The notes beneath the pieces were generated by a model, which searched no databases, was not told where the DNA came from, and saw only the letters and a list, made by a program, of their open reading frames with translations. Shown here piece after piece: positions 9,649 to 22,799 of a stretch of DNA of 31,243 nt. Where the stretch lies: positions 1-31,243 of the forward strand of contig PDHQ01000368.1 of NCBI GenBank assembly GCA_003339415.1, given 5' to 3'. Source of the stretch: Ophiocordyceps camponoti-saundersi (nom. inval.) (Eukaryota > Ascomycota > Sordariomycetes > Hypocreales > Ophiocordycipitaceae). Made by a program: the position numbers and the translations under genes. The stretch's first letter is position 1, and each line of letters begins with the position of its first letter.

Positions 9649-10404
9649 TTTATTAACTTTAATAGCGGCCGCGTTACTTAATAATTATATAATATTATCC
9701 TTATATAAAAGAGATAAGCTACTAAACTAGCTAAAGGCGTTATATAACTTTATTACCGCTACTTAAGTAATTAATCTTTTCTTTTAAAATATTATAGCGC
9801 TTAATAAATATATTTAATAGTAAATTAATAACGCCTAATAAGAACTATACTTTATCCTTTTAAACCTTACTTATATAAAACTATTTTTTTTATTAATAAG
9901 TCCTTTATTAATAATAGAAACCTTATATTATAGCTAAGTACCCTTATTATATTTAGTAAAAAGGATTAATTACTAAACTTATTTATTATATAAGGTAATA
10001 TCTTTTATTAAACCTTAATTAAATATAAAAGAGTTATATAAAGCGTCTTAGTAAGCAAACTATATAATATAGTTAATAAGGTTAACTTTAAGCTATTACT
10101 TTATATTATTATTTAAAATATTATATAATCCCTTAGCTACCCCTTAATCTCTTTTATTTTATATATAAAGTTTAAATTATTATATAATTACTTAGTTAAG
10201 CTTAGCTTAATAATTAAGAAATAGCTTATAATCGATATTATAGCTATTTATAAGTTATATAAATATAAAAAAATCTAAGAGATTTATTAAATTAATAAGA
10301 AGAATAACTTAGCTAATATATATACTAAAGATAGACTAAATTTAGCCTTATTAACTCTTATTTTTATAAATTCTTATAAATTATATATTAAGGTAGCGGT
10401 TTAA
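9649..10404 (+). pseudogene. Ty1/copia pol 3' end (RT tail and RNase H), RIP-mutated
   Basis: A single plus-strand frame runs from 9649 to a TAA at 10402-10404, interrupted only by TAA/TAG. Its decayed peptide matches the C-terminal part of fungal Ty1/copia polyproteins. It has a block like KRV..SVLVSKLY, an earlier FINKSFINNRNL segment (family FIDASFANN-type, catalytic Asp changed to Asn), KSLYDYLVKL-like sequence, an IDI..(R)QSYE-like stretch and ANIYTK near the end (family NPADAFTK). These are the tail of RT and the copia RNase H. No upstream RT core or integrase could be read, so the copy is 5'-truncated or too decayed. It has no indels in this stretch, only base changes. Confidence 0.72.
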
Positions 10405-12426
10405 TAACTTACTTAAGTTATATATAACTTATATTTCTTTTTCTCCTTTCTTTTTCCCTTTATTATCCGATATATTCTTATTATATTTTTTTTCCTTTTA
10501 TAAATTTTTATTATATTTTTTTCCTTTTATATTTCTTTTACTTTTTTATATTATATTTATCTAATAGAAAAATTATTATTATTTATTTCTAGGTATTATT
10601 TAACCCTTATACTTATTCTAAAAAAGTAAAAAATAAAACGCCCTAATAATTTCTTTTATTTTTCTTTATTATCTAACGCTCTATTTATTTTTTTTCTCTC
10701 CCCCTTATTTCCCTAGTTTAAAGACTAGTAATATTATTATTATTAGATATAGTTAAGTACTCCTTTATATTTAAAGGCGCCCCCTTAATTATTATAGATA
10801 CTACCCCTTTATTACTATTATTAGCTAATATTACCTCAGTTATTATTATAATATATACTGTCGCTTAGCTAAACTAGCTCGCTTATTATATAAAGGAATA
10901 ATATATTATATATAACCGATATATATAAGTTATATATACGCTATTATTATTTATATAATATATATTAAATAGATATAAATTTCTAGCGTAAATAGCATAT
11001 AGCTTTAAAGCTATTATTTTATAGCTTGTTATTAAAATAACTAAGAAATAAAAAAGTTATTATATAACTTTAATAAATACGCTTATCGAATCTTAAGTTA
11101 TATTTAAATATAAGATAATATTATATAATAGCTATACTATTAACTATATCCTAGCCTTTTATTTTCTAATAAGTTTTCTATTATATAATAATCGTGATAT
11201 TTTTTTATATATATTTAAAGCTATTTACTATATAAGCTTCTAATATTTCTCGCTATTATATAAAACCTTTACTTACTAAAAGCTAAGCTACTTTCTAATA
11301 ATATTATTAAAATAAAAAAGTATATTATATAACTAATATTTAATAATATATATATTTAAAGTATATTATATATATTTAAAATTATTATTATTATCTTTAT
11401 TATTAGTTTTAAAAAAAAGAAAAAGAAAGGAAAAGAAAAAGAGAGGGAGAAAGAGGGAGGTAGGAGAGGTTTTTATACCCCCCTAAGAGCGGTAAGGCGC
11501 GGCAGAATCCGATTTTTCGTAATCTTTTTTAGTATTTTTAATATAAAGTTATAAGAGGTAATATTATTACTTATTTTTCTTAATATTATAACTATTAGAA
11601 ACCTTAATAGTAAAACCTTTTTAAAATACGCTATAAATTAAGTTATTTAATAATTTAATTTTTATTTTTTAGCTAATAGCTTATTTTTTTATCTTTTTTA
11701 TAATAGTATATAAGGCGTTATTTACTTTTATAATTTTTCTATTATACTTATTTAATATTATATAATTATTTTTCTTTAATATATTTATATCTTATAAATT
11801 ATAAAGTTTTTTCTTTATATAATACCCCTTTTCCTATATTATCTCTTTTTATAAAAAGAAAAAGTTAAGTATTAATATTATCTCTTTATACCCCTTTATA
11901 TTTCTTATATAATATATATAAAAGATAACTTAGATATAAGGAAATCTCTAAAAAAACATATATTAGTACTTAAGTTATATTTTATATAACTTAAGGGATA
12001 GGAGATATTTTAGGAAAGAAAAAGGGGGTATAAAGGTAGAATATTATTTAGCTATATAGCCGCTCTTCCTTATATAAAGTAAGAAGAGTATTTATCTCTA
12101 ATTATTATTAATTTAGGTTACCTTTTACTTCTCTTAACTATATATATATATATTTATAATAAAAACTATTTAATAAAGCTAGCTTAATAGCTTTAAAAAT
12201 TAATAAAAAGGATAAAATAAATAAAAATAAGCTTAGCGCTTAAGCGCTTAATTATTTATTTTATAAAATAATAATTAATTAAAAGATAAATATTTATTTT
12301 AATATTATATAAGGTAAAGGTATAAAAAGTAATATTATTAACTTTAACTTTTATATATTTTATAAACTCCGCGCTTATAATAACGCAGATACGGACTTCT
12401 TATTCTTATATTATTAATACGGGACG
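10405..12426. other. AT-rich stretch after copia pol, no gene recognised
   Basis: Two kilobases of RIP-type sequence. It may include the 3' LTR of the copia element; TGTTATTAAAATAAC at 11028 could be an LTR start, but this is weak. Pyrimidine-rich tracts occur at about 10434-10555 and 10658-10715, and a purine-rich tract at 11409-11465, roughly complementary in character. A short GC-richer patch (11485-11512) follows. No domain could be read on either strand. Confidence 0.5.
11409..11470 (+). repeat. Purine tract
   Basis: About 60 nt of nearly pure A/G (AAAGAAAGG, GAGAGGGAG, AGGGAGGTAGGAGAGG). It could be a polypurine tract preceding a degenerate 3' LTR or simple sequence. It is unassigned. 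Confidence 0.5.
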
Positions 12427-13018
12427 TGTAATAATATCTTTATAAATCGCCTAACCTCTTATAATATTTCCTTAGGATTTCCTAGGATTTCCCGCTTTAG
12501 GATTTTACTCGGATTTCCCCTAAAAACTTTATTACCTTTACGCTTAGGAAATTACTAGGATTTTCTCTTAGGATTTCTCTATAATAACTCTTAGGATTTT
12601 ACTAAGATTTTTAATAAGATTTAGTATTAAAATATACTTTTAGAAATCTCTAGATTTTACTAGGAAATCCTTATATATTAGTAAATTACCGTATACTAGG
12701 AAATCTCTATTTTACTAATATACTTAGAAATTACGGTAAAATCCCTTTAAGTAAATATTTTTAAGATTATATTAAGAAATCTTTCTTAAGCTCCTAGCTA
12801 TATAATTAGCCTAAGATTCCTTTAAGTAATAATTTAAATTCTTTTATAGTTATTATTTTAATTCTTAAAAAACTTTTACTTATACTTATATTTTTTATCG
12901 TAGCTATTTTATAATTTTATAATTAGTAGCTAGCTTATCTCCTTTTCCTATATATTATATTTAATAGTTAGCTTAGTATATATAACTATTAGTAAATTAT
13001 ATATATAAGCGTATATTA
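12427..13018 (+). repeat. Gypsy-1 5' LTR
   Basis: Starts TGTAATAATATC, the TG here having survived, and ends near GCGTATATTA. It is the partner of 21979-22570. It is rich in short AGGAAATT and AGGATTT motifs. The end may be off by a few bases because RIP removed the expected terminal CA. Confidence 0.85.
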
Positions 13019-15900
13019 ACTAATAGTAATTTTATATTTTACTAACTTATAAATTTCTAGCTATTAAGGTAGTAAGTTAAACTCGAAATATTTTTTATTA
13101 ATAAAACTTTATAAGAGTAGATTTTTAGCTTAGAAGAAAACTTTACTATAATTATTACTTAACCTTAGCTATATATTATTTCTTTACCCTTAAACTTTTT
13201 AAAATAATCGAGGAAGAAATTATAGCTAGGAAAGAAAAAGCTTATATTTTTAATACTTATAAAATAGTAAAAAAACTTTACCTTTTTAAAGGTAAATTTC
13301 CTCCTTTATAATATAGGGAAATAAGGCTAGTTAAAAAATACTTATTATATTAAGATAATCCCTAAGGAACTAAGTTACTTATTATAATTAAATTTTTCCT
13401 AACTAATCTAAATATTATAGTAAACTATAATTAACTATTTAAATAAGTAAATTAACTAAAATATATATTTAATAATATTCTTTACTTAGAATTTTTTTAA
13501 AAAACTAGCTACCCCTTATTTAAGAATATTTTCGAACTATAAGTAATATTAAAAGAAAAGGTAAGCTACTTATTTTACTAGAAAAAAGTAAGGAAAATAC
13601 TTAAGTCCCTTTTTAAAAAAAAAGTAAGGAGGAAATCTCCTTTTAAGATAAAAGTAAAAAAACCTCTATATTATAAGAATCCTCTCTAAAAAGAGAACTA
13701 TCTACCTTAAGGGAAAATACCTTAAGGAGGTAATATTTTCTAAATCTTTTTATAATATTATTTTATTCCGGAAAACCTCCTTTACTTTTTACGGAAAAGG
13801 AAAGAATAATATAGATAGTTAATAATATATTCTACTCTTATAATATCGTACTTTAAAACTTAGATTACTTTAAATATATTAACTTAAATAATAATTTATA
13901 ATTATATAATTAATTAAATTTATAAAAACTATTTAAATAATAAGTTAAGTTATAAGCTAAAAATATTAGATAGTTTAAGCTTATTAATATTTTTAATATT
14001 ACTTTTAATTAAATTAAAGAAACTAATTAAATTATTATTTATTAAAATATTAATTAATTTATAAACGCTTTAAAATAGGTTACCGCCTAAAGCGAGGATT
14101 ACGTAAATAAACTTATATAACTTATTCCCTTTTTTTTTAGAGAATATACTATAAAATAGTATTTTAAAAATCTAAACCCCTAAATTAAATTAGAACTTAC
14201 TTTTCCTAATTTTAGAATTTAAGGATAAGTAAAAGCTTTTTAGAAAAAGTTTACTATCTAACTTAATATTACCGCTCTTACTATATAAAAATAAAGCTTT
14301 ATATTTTAAGATATATTTACTAGAAAGGATTTCCGATTATAAGTATCTAAAATAAAAAGAATAGCTTAAGTAGCTTTTTATCTTAAATAATCTATATTAA
14401 TAATTATCTTCTTTTAACTTAATATCTTACTTTAAAAAACTTTCTAATAGCTAATTAGCGAAGATATTTTAGATAACTAAGTATATAAATATAAATAACT
14501 TATTTTAAACCTCTAAACTAAGCTAATTAAAGAAACTTAAGGTAATTTATAAAATAACGCTACTTAATATATAGCTTTAAGTAAGTTATCTTAATATAAA
14601 CGTAAAGTAAATAATTCTAAGAAGAAATCCTTACGAAATCTAAACTACTAATTAGATCGTAAACTAAATAATTTCCTTAGAAAGCTAATAAATAATACTT
14701 AGAAACCTTTTAATAAGAATATTAAGTTTAAAATAAAAATAAAATAACTTTTCCTAAAAAAAAATAAAGAAAGCTTAAAAGGTAATCCTATCCTTATTAA
14801 TCTTATTTACGAATTTACCGAATAAAATCCTAATATTAACGAAGTTTTTATAATCTTTTCTAAGATATATAATATAATCCTTAATATCTTAGAATATAAT
14901 CTTAATAATAAAACTAACTTATTTAAATTATCTAAAGCTAAAAAAGATAAGTAATTAGCTAATAACTTATATTATTTTATTTTAGATTTTAAGAAATATA
15001 AAATAAAACCTTTTAATATTATTAGAGACCTCCTTTTTAAAAATTTTCCTATTATTAAAGCTACTCCTTAGATAACTAATTTTCCTTTAAAATAAGTTTC
15101 CTATTTTTCCTATATAAAAATTTTAATATTCGGTAAAAATAAACTATCTAACGCTATAGAAATATATATTAATATTAAAGTAAATAGATCTCTTATTAAA
15201 AAGAACTTACTTAATAAGTTTAATAATATTAATTATAATTTAATAATAATTTATAACTTAAATAGTATTAAATTAGCCTTAACTTATAGTTAAGCTATTT
15301 TTACTTTATATATTATTAGTAAAATTAATAGTAAGTTTTATATTAGTAAGTTTAAAGCTAGCGCTTAAGTTATCGAATATCTTCCTATTAAAGTTTTATT
15401 AGGATAAGGATTCTTAATCCCTTATAAAATCGATATTCTTAACTCTTAATAAGAGCTTTAAATTTAACTTTACGGAGGAATATATATTAAATATTATTTT
15501 ACTTATAAAGGACTAGCTATTTATAAATATATAATAGCCGCTTTAGTAATAATAATCCCTCCTTTTTTAATAGGTATAATTTTAATATTAATTAGAGATC
15601 CTCCTAAGAATTATAACCTTATCTTTTTCCCTAACTTTTATTTTCTTTTAGGTTTAATAATTCGTAATTACTTTTATTTAACTATTTTTAACTTAAGTAA
15701 TAAACTAATTTTTTTTAAATAAAAAGAAAAAGTTAATATTATATTAAATCTTAACGATTAATTTTCTTTTATAATCTTTTAATAAATTACTAAGAAAGAC
15801 TCCTTAGATAACTTTAATAAATATTTAATATTAGATTCTCTTTTAAACTAAATAATATTATTTAACGAAACTAATACCGACTTATCTCTTATTAATATTT
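13019..15900 (+). pseudogene. Gypsy-1 leader and gag/protease region, decayed
   Basis: This lies between the 5' LTR and the RT and is expected to hold the primer-binding site, gag and aspartic protease. The first about 90 bp are shared with the 7.18-kb LTR fragment, so they belong to the element's leader. I could not read a zinc knuckle or a protease active-site motif with confidence. Assignment rests on position. Confidence 0.5.
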
Positions 15901-15949
15901 TAAATTTAAGTTAACTTTATTAGTTAGGTATTTCTAAGATACCTAATAT

Positions 15950-18900
15950 CTTAGAAATTAAAGGAGAATATAGCGTTAAAATCTATATACTAGATCCTTA
16001 GTTATCTAGAAAGGTAAAATAACTTTACGATTCCTTTCCGAAACTTTAAGAAAATATTAAACTAATTAATCTGCCCCCTAAGCGGTATTTAAAGACCCCC
16101 CTTATTAATAATTAGTATAAAAAAAAACTTAGTTTATATCTTTATTTATTAAATAAACCTAATTAGGATTTCCTTAATAAAAAGTATAACGATATATATT
16201 TATAGGGTAAAATAAAATAGGCGCTTAAAGCTTTACTTTTCGCTAGCTTATATTTTATTATTTAAAGAAAAGGTAAACTATATATTATTAATAACTTATA
16301 AGCTTTAAATAGCGTAGCTATTCCCGATATATATTTAATACCTTTCCCTTAGGATATAATTTATAAATTAGTAGGTAAAAAAGTTATTTTTACTATTAAT
16401 ATTCGAAGCTTTTTCTATTAATTTCTTATTTATTTAAATTACTAAAAGCGGTTTATAATTACTTCCTACCGCGGATTAGAGAAAGCTATAATCGCTTTTA
16501 TAAGGTATAAAAATTCGCCTATTTATATATAAAAATTTATCGATTATATTCTCTAACTATATAAAATATACGCTACTAGATATATCGATAATATAGTAAT
16601 CTTCTTTAACTTTTTAGAAAATTATATTAAGTATTTATTTACTATATTTAATCTTTTCGTTAGTATAAATCTTTCCCTCTCCGCTTTTAAATTATTCTTT
16701 TATTACCTATTTATAGAAATATTAAGGTATTACGTTAATAGATTTATACTAATAAATACTTAATCTTAAGTAAAAGCCTTATAAAATATTAAGTTTCCTA
16801 ATATTTTATAATATCTTAAGTAATAAATTAAATTAGTTAGATAAATAAGATATCTTATTTTTTATTTTATATAATAAATTAACTTTTTTTAGAAATATAA
16901 AATAGTAATATTCTAAAAAAGATAGGAAAATAAAATACTTATTATTAAACCGAAAAGAAATACCTTTACTTTTTAGTTTAAGATTATTTCGATAAAGGAA
17001 GAAACTAACTATTTTAATAATATTACTAATATTTTTTATAATAACGCTACTTTTAGTTAGTTTTTTCCTAATTATTAACTTTTTTTATAAATTAATACCT
17101 TCTAAGAGAATAGTTTTATAGCTTATCTTTTCTATATTAATAACGAGGAATCTTAAAAACTATCTTTAGCTTCGCTTTAGTAATTTATTAAACCTATCTA
17201 CTATCTTAGTTATATTTTTAAACTAGCTAAAATTAAATATTAGCTAACTAAACTTAAGATCTTTTACTTAGTATAAGCTTATTATAAACTTTAAACTTAT
17301 TTAATTAAAACTTAGAAACTAAAAATTATAGTTTTTATAAATTATATTACGATTTTAGTAATTATAAAATAAACCTCTCCTTTTACTATTAATATAAGGA
17401 GTAATAATTACCTTACTTTTACTTCTTAATTTCTAAGTTAATATCTTTTTAAAATCTAATATATCTTAGATATTTTTAATATTCTTATAGACTTTTTTTT
17501 ACGCCTTTTTTTAAAAGTAATTTTAGAAAAAAGATAAGGAGAATTTAAGGATATCTAAGAGGATTATATTAACTAAAATTATATACTTATTTCCTTAGAA
17601 GCTATTCTTAATAACGCTTTCTAATATAAGATTTCCGAAAAATATCTCCTTAATATATAATAATCTAAAATCTTAGAGTAACTTAAAAATAAAAACTTTT
17701 AAAAAAGACTCCCTTTTATCTAAATAAATAGCTTATTATATCTTAAAAATATTAATAGTTAATAATAACTTTATATTCCTAAAAATTACGCTAAAAAAAT
17801 TATTTCTAAGTATTATTTTTATAAATTTTATATTAATTAAAAATATATATAAGCTAAACTTTTTTTTAATTTTATTATTCCTTAACTAAAAAGGAAAATT
17901 AACGATTTTATAAATAAATATAATATTTATAAACGTAATTAAATTAATAAATAGCCTCCCCTTAGGGAAATAGTTCCTATTTATTTCTTAGTAATCCTTT
18001 TTTATATAATTATAATAAATTTTATTATTAGACTCCCTTTAATTTTTTCGGAAAACTTACTTTAATTTAAACTTAAAAGAAAATTCTATAATACCTTTCT
18101 TATTATTACCGATAAGTTCTTAAAAATATATATTTTAATACTTAAATATAATTATTTTACCGCTAAAAAATAAGCTTAGCGGTTATATTATAAGCTTACT
18201 TATTATAATTAAGGACTTCTAAAATAAATTATTTTTAATTAAGATTTAAAATTTATATCTAAACTTTAGAAAACCTTATAATTTACTTTTAGTACTAAAC
18301 TCCTAATATTAACTATATATTACTTATAAACTAATAATCTATCTAAAAAATAAAACTAAACTATTAAAATTACTTTTAGATTTTTCGCTACTAATTTCTT
18401 AATAAAGCGATAAATTAACGCCTTACCGGCTTTTTAGTTTTCTTTTAATAACTCCTTCTCCTTAGTTATTAAGATTACGCTAAGTAAATTACTTATTAGA
18501 TTCCGGATAAATAATAATCTTTATTATCTAAGCGATTAAGCTTCTCCTAAATCCCGGGAAATATTAAAAAATAAGGTAGTTATCTTTATTACTTACGCTT
18601 AAGCTATAATAAAATAATATTATAATAAGAAATATCGGAAGCTTAAGTTTAAGCTTAGTAATTAAGTTTAGCTAAAACTTAGTAAAAGATATTCTATTCC
18701 TAATAGATAAGTAGCGAAGCTTTTAGAATAGTAAACTAAGCTTTTTTACGTAATTAAATAAATTAGCTATTTAGCTTATTAACTAAATCTTAATAATTTT
18801 ATAAATATCTATTTTATTATATTAGTTATATAACTTTAACTAGCTAATATTTTAGGAGAATAACCTAGCCCTAAGCTTAATATTAATAACTATAAGATTA

Positions 18901-19062
18901 AATAAATCCTTAATAGGAGAAAAGTTAAAAAAGGATAAGGTGCTACTTAAATAAAGTATTTTATATATTAGAAAGGATACCCGAATAATAATAATTAATA
19001 GGTAGCTAAAAAGGACTTCTAATAAAAGAAGATAATTAAAAAATTTAAGAAAAAAAAATAAG
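15950..19062 (+). pseudogene. Gypsy-1 pol: RT, RNase H, integrase, chromodomain (RIP relic)
   Basis: RT: a FTINIRSFFY-like palm strand at about 16390, a ..YRGLEKAIIAF.. segment, and the catalytic box YIDNIVIF at 16581-16604 (family YIDD; the second Asp codon is now AAT). RNase H: KIIVFINYITILVIIK at about 17322-17369 (family IVFTDH, with Asp and His codons changed by G-to-A and C-to-T). Integrase: LIITDKF at 18099-18119, then a GL.K.II..D.KF-like block at about 18200-18255. Chromodomain: NYKIK.ILNRRKV (18888 on) and YF.Y.KGYPNNN (to about 18993), where TAG replaces the expected Trp codon. The protein would copy the element's RNA, integrate the cDNA and, via the chromodomain, target heterochromatin. 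It is dead here: many TAA/TAG and loss of Met, Cys, Trp, His and Gln codons. Confidence 0.85.
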
Positions 19063-21120
19063 TTAGAAGCCTAGCTAAATATTATTAGGAAAAAATATAT
19101 AAATATTTTTAAAAAGTACTAGCTATTAAAATAAGGTAAATAAGTTACTTAATAATAAACGCGTAAAATCTTTAGGAAATAATAAACTTAACGCGTTACT
19201 ATTTATATTAGATTTCCTTTTATTTTCCTACCTTTCTCTCTTTTACCTTTTCTCTTTTCTATTTATCTTCTATTATCCCCCTTTATATTTCCTATCTTTA
19301 TTATATCTTTTTTATATATTATATCTATTTCCCTTATAATTATTCCTTTTTATTCTCTAATTCTATCTATTTTCTTTTTATTTTTTCTTTCTTTTATACT
19401 TAAGATTAATCCGCCTTATAATAATTTTTATTATTCTTATAATAAAACTTATTATAAGCTATTTTACGAGTAGCTAATTCGCACTCTCCTAGCACTTATA
19501 TTTAAAAGCTTTAAGAGAGCTATTTAGCTATTTAGAAACCTCGCTAAACTTTAATATTTATTTAAATTACTTATTTATAAATTTAATAACTAAAAATCGA
19601 ATAATTATATAATATTTATCGCTTAGAAATAAGTATTTTAAGTAAAAAAATATAATTTATTATTTAGTAAGTAAAATAATTATATTTATTATATTAATAG
19701 GAAAGTAAAAAAATAAGCTAATAGAGAATAACTCCTTAATAACGAGGATTATAATTCTAAATACTCGCTTTTAGATAACGAATACTTTAGCTTTAACTAC
19801 TCCTTATTTAAAATTTCTAAAATTATAGCGCTTAAACGTTTTACTTAATAAATTACCGCGGTATCTTTTTCTACTATTAGCTTTACTTTTAAAATACTAG
19901 CCGCCCTAATAAGAAACCGTAGCCGCCCCCCGCTACTATATTCCCTCGCTAATATTAAAGAAAATATCTTTCTATAATCTAAATAACTTAGAAAGAATTA
20001 TTATAGCGTATACGCGCTATTAGAAATTATAAAAAATTATATTAAGGGCCTAGTTAATAAGTAAGTTTATTAGAATTTAGAAAAATTAAAAAAGATTAAA
20101 AGAATCCTAGCTATTATCTCCTATACTAACTACCTTAATAAGATAGAATAAATAGTATTAGCAGCTATAAAAAAAAGATTAAGGTTAAGGAAATAACTCT
20201 TATTTTTAGTAAATCCCTAATAAGGCGATCTATTATTCCTCTTACTCTTACTTAATAAAGTATATTTAAAACCCTTAATAAGTAAACTTATTCCGCCTCT
20301 TAGTAACTTATAACTCTTATAACTATTTCTAAAATTATTATTTAATTTTAAGAAATTCTAAAAGCTAAAAATATTAAGGAGGCTAATAATAATTTCTTAA
20401 TAACTTATTATAATAATTTAATTTAAGTTATTAAATACTTACTTACTTTTTTCGTAATATATTATAATAAGTAAATTTTAGTATTTTAAGATATAAATAT
20501 TATTTTAATTTAGGTAATATACTTTAATAAATACTTTACTAAATATAATATTTCCCTTAGCTTAAGTTATATAGCGAAAATATTTAATATTAGTAATAAA
20601 TAGGTTATTAATTTCCCTATTCTTATACTTATCTTACTTAATATTCCCGCTTTTAAGAATATATTACTTAATATTAATAAGGTTACTATATTTATTAATA
20701 AGAAATCCGCGCTTAATAATTTAGAGAAGATTTTAAAGTTTTATAAGAGAAACTATTAAGACTTATATATTTATATAAGGGAATAGATATATTTACCTAG
20801 CGAAAATATTATTACGCTATTACTAGCTATTATTATTAATTATATATTTTTATTAGCTTAAAGTAATATTATTAGAAATAAAATAACCTTAAACTTTAGT
20901 AATATTCTAGTTTTTAATATCTTAGATTTAGTTAAGATAGCTTCTAATAATATTACTAAAAAGCTATATAGTTAGATAAGTAGCTTAGTTAAACTTTCTA
21001 ATAATACTAAATATACTATAACTATTAAACTTATTAACGCGGACCTTTTTATTAATATAATAATAGACTAAGGTATTTCTTAGCTCTTTATATAATATCG
21101 GCATAAACCGTAATAAAGAA
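19063..21120 (+). pseudogene. Unidentified coding-like segment downstream of gypsy-1 pol
   Basis: After the chromodomain and a pyrimidine-rich spacer (about 19205-19400), a decayed plus-strand frame can be followed for long stretches with only TAA/TAG. Examples are about 19960-20190 and 20690-21070 (frame as for pol). The peptide is charged and Leu/Ile/Lys-rich. I do not recognise a domain. It could be an extra ORF of the retrotransposon, gag of a second nested element, or a captured host fragment. It lies inside the two LTRs. I saw no obvious LTR or target duplication around it, which mildly favours the extra-ORF view. Confidence 0.4.
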
Positions 21121-21130
21121 ATATATTAAC

Positions 21131-21233
21131 TATTTAACTATTAATATATAATAATCTTTATATCTATTTAACTATTAATAAATAATAGATTTTTATATTA
21201 TTTAACTATTAATAAGTAATAACTATTATATTT
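21131..21233. repeat. 34-bp tandem repeat, three units
   Basis: The core ATTTAACTATTAATA recurs at 21132, 21166 and 21200, a period of 34 bp. The rest of each unit is similar AT-rich sequence. The array lies between the unidentified segment and the gypsy-1 3' LTR. Confidence 0.8.
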
Positions 21234-21978
21234 ACTAAGCTTAAGCAAAAAACCCTATAAATTAATATATTTTTAGTATTATTTTTTAATATCTTTATAA
21301 TATAGTACTAGTTATATATTATTTATCCTATACTTTATATACTATAAATAAAGAAAAGAATATTAGCTATAATAAGAAGGCTATATAAAGCCTATTTACT
21401 ATAAACTACTCGTAATATACGCTTAAGGATAAATATAACTATCTATAATATAGTTAACTTTATTATTATTTATAATATCTTAGACGCCTCTATCTTTGCA
21501 GAGTATATTATACCTAAAGCTATAAACTATATCTCTTACGCTAGTTACGGTAAAATTATCCGTATTCGCTCTTATATTATTATAAACGCTAATCTATATA
21601 ATAAGGATAGTAAGATATTTTCCTTTATTTTATTCCTTTAGTTTATATATTACGTTACGTCCTTATTATTCTTATTTTTCTTTCGCTATATTATAATACT
21701 TTTTACCGTAACGTATATTCTTCTATATATATCTAATATATATTATAATTTTCCTTTATTATTTTTATCTTATTTTTTTATTTCTTTTTTACTTTATATA
21801 AATTAATTTAGTTCTCTATACGTAGATCCCTAATAATATTTCTTAATTTATAAATAAATATAGTTATTAGAGTTAATATAGAAAAAGCTTTCAAGTATAA
21901 TAATAGTTTCTAAAGTAAAATAGGAAATTAATAAAGCTATTAGAATTCTTTTCTAGCCTAAAAAGTTAATATAGGATA
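21234..21978. other. Gypsy-1 3' untranslated region, nothing recognised
   Basis: AT-rich sequence before the 3' LTR. It contains an inverted pair around TTACGTTACG (about 21650) and CCGTAACGTA (about 21709). The last bases before the LTR (AAGTTAATATAGGA) are only weakly purine-rich, so the polypurine tract is either decayed or elsewhere. Confidence 0.4.
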
Positions 21979-22570
21979 TATAATAATACCCCTATAAATT
22001 ACCTAACCTCTTATAATATTTCCTTAGGATTTCCTAAGATTTCCCGCCTTAAGATTTTACTTAGATTTCCCCTAAAAACTTTATTACTTTTACGCTTAGG
22101 AAATTACTAAGATTTCCTTTTAAGATTTCTTTATAATAACTCTTAAGATTTTACTAAGATTTCTAGTAAGATTTAGTATTAAAATATACTTTTAGAAATC
22201 TCTAGATTTTACTAGAAAATCCTTATATATTAGGAAATTACCGTATATTAGGAAATCTTTATTTTACTAATATACTTAGAAATTACTATAAAATCCCCTT
22301 AAGTAAATATTTTTAAAATTATACTAAGAAATCTTCCTTAAGCTCCTAGCTATATAATTAGCCTAATATTCCTTTAGGTAGTAATTTAGATTCTTTTATA
22401 GTTATTATTTTAATTCTTAAAAAACTCTTACTTATACTTATACCTTTTATAGTAGCTATTCTATAATTTTATAATCGGTAGCTAGCCCGTCTCCCTTTCC
22501 TATATATTATATCTAGTAGCTAGCTTAGTATATACGACTACTAGTAGATTATACGTATAAGCGTATATTA
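21979..22570 (+). repeat. Gypsy-1 3' LTR
   Basis: Direct repeat of 12427-13018, also 592 bp. Its first dinucleotide is TA where the 5' copy has TG, a RIP-type change. Differences between the two LTRs are mostly transitions, so their divergence reflects RIP rather than age. Confidence 0.85.
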
Positions 22571-22799
22571 ATTATAAGTAGACTCTGCTCCTTTTATTAC
22601 TTTATAGTAATAGCTAGCCGCGCCCGGAGTAACTTTAAAAAGGAGGGCGACGCTATATAAATTAATTATAATTATAAAACTTTTTTACTTAAAATATAGC
22701 TTTACTTTAAATTATAATAATCTTAGACTTAAGGGTTTATTATACTTATTACCTTATTAAAAGCTAAGGTAAATATTAATAAAATTATTTTAAAAAACG
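22571..22799. other. Short GC-richer junction after gypsy-1
   Basis: Contains a GC patch (22575-22655) with surviving CTCTGCTCC and CGCGCCCGGAG, then a polypurine-like AAAAAGGAGGGCGACG (22639-22654). It could be the 3' tail of another element or part of the LINE 5' UTR. It is unassigned. Confidence 0.4.

Larger units (their letters stand above)
12427..22570 (+). mobile_element. Gypsy-1: RIP-mutated Ty3/gypsy chromovirus, 10.1 kb
   Basis: It is bounded by two direct LTR copies of equal length (592 bp). The internal region carries, in Ty3/gypsy order, reverse transcriptase, RNase H, integrase and a C-terminal chromodomain. All are read in one plus-strand frame (codons starting at positions divisible by 3) over some 2.5 kb with only TAA/TAG interruptions. 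This means C-to-T/G-to-A changes without frame-changing indels. At 10.1 kb it is longer than a typical fungal gypsy element, partly because about 2.9 kb lies between the chromodomain and the 3' LTR. The 5' flank GGACG has no clear match after the 3' LTR, so no target duplication was confirmed. Confidence 0.88.

Noticed and set aside
21131..21233. CRISPR-like array
   Set aside because: Three adjacent AT-rich 34-bp units without distinct spacers, in a eukaryotic retrotransposon.
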